In this document: positions 1-5,426 of the stretch, piece by piece
Layout of the letters: the number at the start of each line of letters is the position of its first letter
How positions within the stretch are numbered: position 1 is the stretch's first letter
Assembly: GCA_937973555.1 (NCBI GenBank)
Contig: CALJKL010000068.1
Coordinates: forward strand, 1 to 9,877
Direction: 5' to 3'
DNA: 9,877 nt
Source of the DNA: an uncultured Flavobacteriales bacterium
Lineage (GTDB): Bacteria > Bacteroidota > Bacteroidia > Flavobacteriales > Weeksellaceae
Notes under the pieces: generated by a model
Databases searched by the model: none
The model's input: only the letters and a program-made list of their open reading frames with translations
What the model was told of the DNA's origin: nothing
Position numbers and translations under genes: made by a program

Positions 1-50
1 TACGAGATAAACATCGGTGACTGGAGTTCAGACGTGTGCTCTTCCGATCT
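1..50. other. Illumina adapter left at contig end (artefact)
   Basis: This stretch is synthetic. Positions 1-8 (TACGAGAT) match the end of the Illumina P7 primer, 9-16 (AAACATCG) are the 8-base index in primer orientation (read as CGATGTTT), and 17-50 are the complete 34-base Read 2 adapter, starting GTGACTGGAGTTC and ending CTCTTCCGATCT. Genomic sequence begins at about 51. Translating the adapter from an ATG-less or alternative start gives the well-known artefact peptide TGVQTCALPI, so an open frame running from 17 to 355 on the plus strand is not a gene. The junction at 50/51 marks the left end of real data and says nothing about biology. Confidence 0.99.
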
Positions 51-80
51 ATCAATTATTTATAAATATTTTTAAATTTA

Positions 81-122
81 AAAAAAACAAAAAAAATCCT
101 GAAAATAACTTCAGGATTTTTT
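81..122 (-). terminator. Rho-independent terminator after the GLPGLI gene
   Basis: A 13-bp perfect stem (91-103 with 110-122, core ATCCTGAA/TTCAGGAT) closes a 6-base loop (104-109). On the minus strand it is followed by a U-rich run from the A tract at 81-96. It lies about 20 bp beyond the stop codon of the minus-strand GLPGLI gene. The plus strand also has Ts to 124, so it could work in both directions. Confidence 0.85.
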
Positions 123-141
123 TTGGAATATTTTTTAAGAA

Positions 142-1053
142 TTACTTTTTGAGAACATCTAATTCTATTAAGTTATTATTTCTTTTAGCAGCCTCTTTTG
201 CTGTGTCTTCTCTTCTTTTGATGGCATCTGCCATTGAAATTTCACTCCCGTTTTGGTCTTTAAATTCAATAACAACACCTCCTCTTCCTTGCATCATCTT
301 AAGAACTTTAGCAGGATCGTCTCTGTCTTCCCAGAACAATTTCTTGTATTGTTGACGGCTAATTTCTATTTCTTCTTTCCCCATAGAAAAGCCTCCGCCT
401 ACCATTACAATTCTTCTTTCGCCACCACCTGCAGCAGCCACAGCTTTGCTTTTTTCATCTAACGGAACATATTTGGTAGAAGCCTTCAGTTCTAAAACAT
501 GTGATTGTGTAGTATCTTCTATTTTAACAATGAGCCCTGGCAAACCTTTGAATTTATATGGTCCATCACTAAAAGGAACTTCTTCTGTAAACCAAGCTGT
601 CCATTTTCTACCGGCAAATTCTGTCGTGGCTTTTTGGGCATCAAATTCACCTATCTTTTTCTTTTCTGGAGATATTTTCCAGGTAAGGGCACGGTCTTCT
701 AACACTTTGTACATGTCCATTCCAATTCTTGTGTTAAGAATGGTTTTATTGCTTGCGTAATCTTTGATGACCTTATAGTTTACTTTTTGTTCAGAGGCTT
801 TCATGTTAAAGTTAACATTACCTCCACCACCTCTTATCTGTTTTTCTACCTCTGCCTGCATGGTAGAATCTCTTACAAAAGTTGATCTACTGTAATAGGT
901 AGAACCTTTATCTGTAACATCTAGATACATCAGTTCTTTGCTTACATTTTCTCTGTTGGTAGAATCTGGAACAAATTTATACTCATAGATAAATCTGTTT
1001 TGTGCCGAGAAAAGCACCGTCATAAAAACGAAAAGTGAAAATATTTTTTTCAT
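142..1053 (-). CDS. GLPGLI family secreted protein
   Basis: This 303-residue protein begins with a typical signal peptide (MKKIFSLFVFMTVLFSAQ, cleavage near residue 18), so it is exported across the inner membrane. The motif GLPGLI, which names this Bacteroidota family, is at residues 170-175 in the usual setting, with W and F residues and a DGPYKFK stretch just before it. The family's molecular function is not established; members are often found beside BlaI/M56 gene pairs or TonB-dependent receptors. Length and motif position look normal and the frame is intact. The ATG at 1053 is chosen because it gives the signal peptide. The gene follows the M56 gene by 56 bp, with a terminator-like hairpin between them, so read-through may be limited. 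A basic, Ala-rich tail (AIKRREDTAKEAAKRNN, about residues 277-293) follows the conserved part. Being the effector or sensed partner of the BlaI/M56 system is inference from position. Confidence 0.9.
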   Translation of the reverse strand: MKKIFSLFVFMTVLFSAQNRFIYEYKFVPDSTNRENVSKELMYLDVTDKGSTYYSRSTFVRDSTMQAEVEKQIRGGGGNVNFNMKASEQKVNYKVIKDYASNKTILNTRIGMDMYKVLEDRALTWKISPEKKKIGEFDAQKATTEFAGRKWTAWFTEEVPFSDGPYKFKGLPGLIVKIEDTTQSHVLELKASTKYVPLDEKSKAVAAAGGGERRIVMVGGGFSMGKEEIEISRQQYKKLFWEDRDDPAKVLKMMQGRGGVVIEFKDQNGSEISMADAIKRREDTAKEAAKRNNNLIELDVLKK

Positions 1054-1064
1054 GGGTTGATTTT

Positions 1065-1099
1065 AAAAAAACATTGCCAAAGATATTAAACTTTGGCAA
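1065..1099 (-). terminator. Hairpin terminator/attenuator between M56 and GLPGLI genes
   Basis: A 9-bp perfect stem (TTGCCAAAG at 1074-1082 pairing with CTTTGGCAA at 1091-1099) encloses an 8-base loop. On the minus strand it is followed, after TG, by seven Ts (plus-strand A run 1065-1071). This is the form of an intrinsic terminator in the direction of the operon. It begins 10 bp after the M56 stop codon and its U-run ends only 11 bases before the GLPGLI start codon, so it could attenuate the last gene or set the 3' end of the two-gene mRNA. Confidence 0.7.
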
Positions 1100-1109
1100 A
1101 GTATAATTT

Positions 1110-2936
1110 TTATTTTGTTTGGATTCTAATCTCGTTGTTTTCTTTTCCGTTGGTATTGGTTTTATTGACATCCATTCTTACAATATCTTCAGGTTTCAGC
1201 TTATTCATCTCTTCTTTGGTAGAAGGTTTTTCGTTGATGTAGATTTTAACGTTATCATCAATAGCACCTTTATCACTACTATTAAAACCAGACACTCTAA
1301 TTCTAGGAGCAGATAATCTTATTCTTTCGATTCTTTCCTTATTGGGCAAATCTATAATTTCATTATTCCAGTATCTCATTTTAATACCTGTAATTTCAGC
1401 TTCTTTTTTGGCCAATTCGGCCTGTTTTTTAGACAATTCGGCCTGTTTTTTTGCCAAACCTTCTCTTTCTTTATTTAGTTTTTCTAATTTCTTTTGATCC
1501 TCTGCAGAAAGTTTTGCTTTAGCTTCAGCTCTATACCTATCCATTTCAATTGAAGGCACCGGTGGCACAGGAGGTGCCATTACTCCGTCAAAATCTTCTG
1601 GAACCCTAATGTTTTTAATGATTACATTTCCATCCTTCATTCCTTTTTTAATTTTGACTTCTAAATCTTTTATTTTATCATCATCAAACTTAAATTTATT
1701 TTTAAAATCATCTGAATTGAAAATTTTATCCAGTTCCTCTAAGTTAAAACTCAATTCTTGTCTGTTCTTTTTGGCTTCATTAGAATTGGCTATTTTATCT
1801 AACTCATGCCCCAACTGTTTTAGTTCTTTTGACTTAAGCTCGTATTCATAACTTTCTGCTCCTTTTTCTTTGGCTATTTTCTGCAATTCATCAGATTTTT
1901 TACGAGTTTCTTCACCCAGAAGCTTAATCTTTTCGTTGTCTTTTTTCAATTTTTCAGAAGCCTTATTCAATTTTTCTTGTTGCGTCTGAATCATTTTTTG
2001 AATATCATCAGGCTTGATGGTATCTTTTTTAATTTGTTTTACAGCTAAGGCAATTTCTTGATTTTGTTTTTTAATTTCTTTGTTTTTGGCATGTACCAAA
2101 AGAGTAAAGGATACCGCAAATAAAATGGGCAAAGCCAAAATTCTTCTGGCATAACTGTATTTGGTTGTTTTTTTTGTAAGCATGTGTAATCGTTTTTTAA
2201 GATTAGAAGATAAGAAAGGACTTGTGGCAGGCAATACATTCCCGAAAAAATTGCTCGCCAATAGCATCTGCGCAAATGCTTTGGTATCGCTATGTTTCAC
2301 GGCTTTTTTATCTGCCAAATATTCATGTATTAAATTAATTTCTTTTTTGATGAAGTAAAAAACAGGATTAAACCAAAAGACAGATTGCAAAATCTGTATA
2401 AAAAGTTTATCAACACTGTGTTTTTGCTCTATATGCACCATCTCGTGCTTTAGGATTTGTTTTCCTAAATCCGAATGAAGAAGGATGGATTTTTTCCAAA
2501 ATAGATTTTTGAAAAAGGAAAAAGGAGCATCGTGCAGATTGGTATTGTAAAAAGTAATTCCTTCTATGTTTTCTTTAGGAAATTCCTTTTTCAACTGATT
2601 GATTTTTACCAACCCCAGCATAATTTTAGCCAAGAAAAACAGGGATACAATTCCTAAAACCGCTGCCAAAAATGTCCAAAAATCAAAGGTATCTGCTGCC
2701 TGATTTTGAACCGGGGCATTTAGTTGGTTAATAAGCAACAGAATTCTGCTGTCTGTTTCTATGGTAAAATATTCCACTTTTAGAAGCGGTAGTAAGATGC
2801 TGACCACTACAGTCACCAAAAGATAAAACCTATTGTAATGATGAAAAGTTCTGTCCCTTAAAAAAAGAAGATAATAAGCCGACATTAATGCCGAGCAGAT
2901 GATCATTTTGCCAAAATAAAAGAATAATGCTTCCAT
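1110..2936 (-). CDS. M56 family metallopeptidase, BlaR1/MecR1-like antirepressor receptor
   Basis: This 608-residue membrane protein has the zinc-peptidase motif HEMVH at 164-168 and HEYLAD at 204-209 (likely third ligand Glu205), the hallmark of peptidase family M56. Membrane helices are visible near 9-26, 37-53, 86-110 and 264-282, the usual four-helix BlaR1 layout with the catalytic domain facing the cytoplasm. In known members, an outside signal activates the protease, which inactivates the partner BlaI-type repressor. Residues after about 285 should be periplasmic, but they show no penicillin-binding fold. Instead there are long charged, probably coiled-coil stretches (about 285-440 and 465-515), a Pro-rich hinge (APPVPPVPS at 454-462), 7-residue repeats KKQAELS/KKQAELA/KKEAEIT (496-516) and a C-terminal segment (about 563-592, KIYINEKPSTKEEMNKL) resembling the plug-like tail seen in Bacteroidota M56 proteins. 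The ATG lies 6 bp after the repressor stop codon, so the two are surely cotranscribed. A role in beta-lactam sensing is unlikely; the true signal is unknown. Confidence 0.92.
   Translation of the reverse strand: MEALFFYFGKMIICSALMSAYYLLFLRDRTFHHYNRFYLLVTVVVSILLPLLKVEYFTIETDSRILLLINQLNAPVQNQAADTFDFWTFLAAVLGIVSLFFLAKIMLGLVKINQLKKEFPKENIEGITFYNTNLHDAPFSFFKNLFWKKSILLHSDLGKQILKHEMVHIEQKHSVDKLFIQILQSVFWFNPVFYFIKKEINLIHEYLADKKAVKHSDTKAFAQMLLASNFFGNVLPATSPFLSSNLKKRLHMLTKKTTKYSYARRILALPILFAVSFTLLVHAKNKEIKKQNQEIALAVKQIKKDTIKPDDIQKMIQTQQEKLNKASEKLKKDNEKIKLLGEETRKKSDELQKIAKEKGAESYEYELKSKELKQLGHELDKIANSNEAKKNRQELSFNLEELDKIFNSDDFKNKFKFDDDKIKDLEVKIKKGMKDGNVIIKNIRVPEDFDGVMAPPVPPVPSIEMDRYRAEAKAKLSAEDQKKLEKLNKEREGLAKKQAELSKKQAELAKKEAEITGIKMRYWNNEIIDLPNKERIERIRLSAPRIRVSGFNSSDKGAIDDNVKIYINEKPSTKEEMNKLKPEDIVRMDVNKTNTNGKENNEIRIQTK
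1411..1454 (-). repeat. 21-bp in-frame tandem repeat in the M56 tail
   Basis: The string CAATTCGGCCTGTTTTTT occurs at 1413-1430 and again at 1434-1451, a period of 21 bp, with a degenerate third unit on the 1390-1412 side. It encodes the heptads KKQAELS, KKQAELA and KKEAEIT, so copy-number change would lengthen or shorten the predicted coiled coil by exactly two helical turns without a frameshift. Confidence 0.8.
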
Positions 2937-2942
2937 AATCTC

Positions 2943-3302
2943 TTATTTTTTAAGTTCTTTTAATAATAATTCCAGGTCTTCCACACTCATTTCATTTTTC
3001 TCTATGAGAAAGGAAACTGCATTTCTATAAGACCCTTCAAAATAATTTTTAACAAGGTTTTTCATAGACTTACCGCTGTAGACCTCTTTTGAAATTAACG
3101 GGAAATATTCGTGTTGTCTGCCATGTACCTTATATCCTACAAATTCTTTTTCCATCAGGATTTTAAGAATGGTAGATACGGTGTTGGTATGGGGCTTAGG
3201 CTCCGGAAAAAGTTCTAAAACATCCTTCAAGAATGCTTTTTCTAGTTCCCACAGGTATTGCATTACCTGCTCCTCTGCTTTTGTAAGGGTTTTGGTTAAC
3301 AT
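2943..3302 (-). CDS. BlaI/MecI/CopY family transcriptional repressor
   Basis: This 119-residue protein has the full length of a BlaI/MecI-type repressor. Residues 1-72 form the winged-helix DNA-binding domain, starting with the typical LTKAEEQVMQYLW and with a recognition helix around TNTVSTILKILM (39-50) and a wing at YKVHGRQHEYF (57-67). Residues 73-119 form the helical dimerisation tail, including the family-typical YFEGS (87-91). In known systems the dimer represses its own operon until it is cleaved between these two parts after M56 receptor activation. Here it is the first gene of a minus-strand operon followed at 6 bp by the M56 gene. Two ACTAA-N4-TTAGT palindromes lie 74 and 120 bp upstream of the start codon and are the likely autoregulatory operators (inference). 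No beta-lactamase or mec gene is in the window. The ATG at 3302 matches the family's usual N terminus. Confidence 0.94.
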   Translation of the reverse strand: MLTKTLTKAEEQVMQYLWELEKAFLKDVLELFPEPKPHTNTVSTILKILMEKEFVGYKVHGRQHEYFPLISKEVYSGKSMKNLVKNYFEGSYRNAVSFLIEKNEMSVEDLELLLKELKK

Positions 3303-3375
3303 AATGTCTTACAGTATTAATGATAATAGATAATCTGCGATTTCTAAAATCAGAGTTAACAAGAAAGAAATCATA

Positions 3376-3389
3376 ACTAATAGTTTAGT
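3376..3389. promoter_or_regulatory. Putative repressor operator, site 1
   Basis: ACTAA-TAGT-TTAGT is a 14-bp site with perfect 5-bp half-sites. Its whole surroundings (3375-3393) are also the inverted copy of site 2, matching at 17 of 19 positions. It lies just downstream of a possible -7 element for the minus-strand operon. Assignment to the BlaI-type protein rests on position and symmetry; Gram-positive BlaI sites have TACA/TGTA cores, so this would be a different half-site. Confidence 0.6.
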
Positions 3390-3421
3390 GATACAAATAT
3401 GAAAAAACAATTTTTCTTATC

Positions 3422-3435
3422 ACTAAAAAATTAGT
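3422..3435. promoter_or_regulatory. Putative repressor operator, site 2
   Basis: ACTAA-AAAA-TTAGT has the same half-sites and the same 4-base spacing as site 1, and its centre lies 46 bp away. The enclosing arm 3418-3436 pairs with 3375-3393 across a 24-bp spacer. Two copies fit a dimeric winged-helix repressor binding side by side. Confidence 0.6.
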
Positions 3436-3483
3436 TAAATTTTTGTTAAAACAATATAACTTACTGTAAATCAATAGATAAAA

Positions 3484-4890
3484 TTAATCTCTAGGAATAC
3501 TTGCAGCCTTTCTAACAAAGAAATTATCTGAAATACTAGTACCCCTCAGCCTGTAAAAACCACAGTTGCCCCAATAAGCCGGCACGTCTTTTATTTCCAT
3601 GTCTTCGCCGGTATCATTAGCAACATAGGCTGTAATTTTGTTTTGCCAGTTTTGGATTCTCTGCTGACTGTAATCTACATAAAACAAATCGTATTTTTTG
3701 TCGATTAAGTCATTGAGGTATTTAAGATATTGAGTCTTATATTCAGAAATAGAAAGGATTTTAGAAACCAAAGGATTTTGGGAACTATTTCCCCAAGTTA
3801 AAGGATTCTGCGTACCTGCATCTGTCATTAACAGTGAGGTCCCTAATGTATTATCGTAATCATACGGGATGAAATAAAACTTACCCGAAGGATCAAAATA
3901 GAAATAATAATTGTTAGAATTATTCCAATAGTCGTCCCACATGCCTACCATTACATTTACGGCATAGGTTTTTAAAAACAGATTAACATCCATTTTTTGG
4001 GAAATATAATTTTTGAAATCGTCTCCTGTTCTGCTGTTGATATTATTGATAAAATCTACCAACTGTGCTTTTGCTGGTTCCAAGTTTGATTTTGAACCTT
4101 TATAATCATATACCGGCGTATAAGTAGAGGTAAGCGTAACGTTTTCTATACCCATATTAGAGGTGGAAGCATCACGAAGACTTGCTCCCCAGTTTGCCTT
4201 CCAAAGATTTCCGGTAGTGGCAAAAAAAGAACTTCTATTGGCCAAAAAGGTATCATCTACCGGCTCAATCATCTGGTAAACCCCAAAATAAGCTGCTTTA
4301 GCATCACCCGACACTTTAATAGAAAGTTTACAGTAACTGGATTGTGGCGCCGTCCATACTCCAAATCTTTCGAATAAATCATAACAAAAAACCTCTCTGG
4401 CATACATGGCATCATCCTTAAACCATTTTAAAACCAGTTTTTCTGAATTATGAAACAACTGAGTTTTATTGTATTTTTTGAAACTCACTGTAAATGTAGC
4501 ATGGTGCCAATCTGGATTTGTTGCATTATGACTTTGGCCTATTACTCCCTCTGGTCTTCTTCTACTGGTATTGCCTTTTAGCCTGAAACCGATATTGTTT
4601 AATATTTCTGCACTTCCATTTTTAACAAAAGTAAATTTACCAGAAACGTACTCCTCATTATCAGGGTTTTGATCATAGTAACTTAAAAATTTATTCCACT
4701 CTGCAAGAGGCACTTCTACGGTAATCTCCGGAACTGCTGTATTGTCGTAGATATACTTTTGAGTATCTGAAAGAGTATATGGAGTTTGATAAGGTTGCTG
4801 TATTTGTGGTTGTTCTGGAGTAGCTACACCATTGCTTTCTCTGCAACTGAATATTAAAAAGAAAATAAAAACTGAAAATAGTTTTTTCAT
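3484..4890 (-). CDS. CotH kinase family lipoprotein
   Basis: This 468-residue protein starts with a lipoprotein-like signal (MKKLFSVFIFFLIFSC, likely lipidated Cys16; the Phe at -2 is slightly unusual), so it is probably anchored in the cell envelope. The rest matches the CotH family: an N-terminal beta-rich segment with GFRLKGNTSRRRPEG, a central KLVLKWFKDDAMYARE block, GVYQMIEPVDDTFL, then WDDYWNNSNNYYFYF (318-332) and FIPYDYDNTLG (340-350). The acidic residues of the last two blocks (Asp319/320 and Asp344/346) are where the family's catalytic and metal-binding residues lie. In Bacillus, CotH is an atypical protein kinase that phosphorylates spore coat proteins; in non-spore-forming Bacteroidota the substrate is not known, so only family membership is claimed. 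The frame is intact and the length usual. A good TTTG...TAGCTTTG promoter sits just upstream, so it is transcribed separately from the divergent array. Confidence 0.88.
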   Translation of the reverse strand: MKKLFSVFIFFLIFSCRESNGVATPEQPQIQQPYQTPYTLSDTQKYIYDNTAVPEITVEVPLAEWNKFLSYYDQNPDNEEYVSGKFTFVKNGSAEILNNIGFRLKGNTSRRRPEGVIGQSHNATNPDWHHATFTVSFKKYNKTQLFHNSEKLVLKWFKDDAMYAREVFCYDLFERFGVWTAPQSSYCKLSIKVSGDAKAAYFGVYQMIEPVDDTFLANRSSFFATTGNLWKANWGASLRDASTSNMGIENVTLTSTYTPVYDYKGSKSNLEPAKAQLVDFINNINSRTGDDFKNYISQKMDVNLFLKTYAVNVMVGMWDDYWNNSNNYYFYFDPSGKFYFIPYDYDNTLGTSLLMTDAGTQNPLTWGNSSQNPLVSKILSISEYKTQYLKYLNDLIDKKYDLFYVDYSQQRIQNWQNKITAYVANDTGEDMEIKDVPAYWGNCGFYRLRGTSISDNFFVRKAASIPRD

Positions 4891-4906
4891 TAAGAATAAT
4901 TTTAGA

Positions 4907-4939
4907 CAAAGCTATCTAAATATATGTAATATCCACAAA
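4907..4939 (-). promoter_or_regulatory. Promoter of the CotH-family gene
   Basis: On the minus strand TTTG (plus 4936-4939) is followed after 21 bp by TAGCTTTG (plus 4907-4914), a perfect match to the Bacteroidota -7 consensus TAnnTTTG with a -33 element at acceptable spacing. Transcription would start about 10 bases before the ATG at 4890, leaving a very short leader. Confidence 0.65.
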
Positions 4940-5028
4940 AATAAAAATGATTTTTTATTGATTAATAAATAAAAAACTCCAGATTTAATCAATAAACCCA
5001 GAGCTATACCGTTTTAACCTTTTTTTAT

Positions 5029-5043
5029 TTTGATGGCATCAAA
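5029..5043. promoter_or_regulatory. Perfect 15-bp palindrome, possible operator
   Basis: TTTGATG-G-CATCAAA is a perfect 7-1-7 palindrome in the divergent intergenic region, about 130 bp upstream of the CotH-family gene start and about 385 bp upstream of the first regulator. It is richer in G and C than its surroundings. No binding protein can be named from the sequence. Confidence 0.35.
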
Positions 5044-5349
5044 TCCATCTTATGGTTATTAGACTTTACCTTTTTTGCTAAAACGATTAAAAAAAAATAA
5101 TGATAATATAGAATTAGATTTTAATTCTAAGTGTTTTTCTTTAATTTCTTTAACAAATTTAGGACAACGTAATGAGTAAGAAAAAAAAGCCATGTCCTAA
5201 TTAATGAATTGTGACACAACCACTTTTCATTTTCATATCAATATATTGTAAACCAATTATTTACATAATTTTTACAATTAACTAATTATTTTTATTCAAT
5301 CTTAATATTTCATCTGTTTTTTTTATTATTTTTGGAATCTAAACGCTTG

Positions 5350-5381
5350 TTTGTTTTTAAAAACTATTAAAACTATATTTA
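5350..5381 (+). promoter_or_regulatory. Promoter of the regulator array
   Basis: TTTG at 5350-5353 is followed after 20 bp by TATATTTA at 5374-5381, one base from TAnnTTTG. Transcription would start near 5388, about 40 bases before the first ATG. The downstream copies have only 26-bp spacers with no such elements, so this is the best candidate for driving the whole array. Confidence 0.5.
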
Positions 5382-5426
5382 TTATTTTAAATTATAGCAA
5401 TAACCATTATCGAAATCTAATTTTTT

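Larger units (their letters stand above)
3303..3483. other. Intergenic region carrying the repressor operon control sites
   Basis: This 181-bp gap separates the stop of the CotH-family gene from the start of the repressor gene, both on the minus strand. It holds the two palindromic sites at 3376-3389 and 3422-3435. Between them, CATATTTG on the minus strand (plus 3394-3401) is one base from the Bacteroidota -7 consensus TAnnTTTG, which would place site 2 over the -33 region and site 1 at the transcription start. No convincing terminator for the CotH-family gene is visible here. Confidence 0.6.
4891..5426. other. 536-bp AT-rich divergent intergenic region
   Basis: No convincing gene is seen here. 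The region separates the minus-strand CotH-family gene from the plus-strand regulator array and carries a promoter for each. Between the promoters lie several symmetric elements: 12-bp arms at 4954-4965 and 4985-4996 (19-bp spacer), a perfect 15-bp palindrome at 5029-5043, 7-bp arms at 5110-5116 and 5122-5128, and 8-bp arms at 5159-5166 and 5193-5200. A second -7-like box (TATTTTTG, 5327-5334) lacks a partner -33 element. The dyads could be binding sites for the array's own regulators, but in such AT-rich DNA some arise by chance. Confidence 0.6.

Noticed and set aside
17..355. Open frame of 112 codons on the plus strand at the contig start
   Set aside because: Its first residues are translated Illumina adapter, and the rest lies antisense to the GLPGLI gene and its terminator.
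253..760. Several plus-strand open frames overlapping the GLPGLI gene
   Set aside because: They are antisense shadows of a well-supported gene with signal peptide and family motif; none shows a recognisable domain.
983..1171. Minus-strand 62-codon frame between the M56 and GLPGLI genes
   Set aside because: It overlaps the ends of both genes in another frame and includes the hairpin; no domain or start context supports it.
2943..3302. Beta-lactam resistance regulator assignment (blaI/mecI with blaR1)
   Set aside because: No beta-lactamase or mec gene is present, and the M56 partner lacks a visible penicillin-binding sensor, so family names are used without a resistance claim.
5172..5204. Ten-codon open frame MSKKKKPCPN within the 8-bp inverted repeat in the intergenic region
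   Set aside because: Too short to support, with no upstream ribosome-binding or promoter evidence; listed only in case a leader peptide is suspected.
4891..5426. tRNA, riboswitch or CRISPR in the long intergenic region
   Set aside because: No cloverleaf, no known aptamer core and no regularly spaced repeats were seen.
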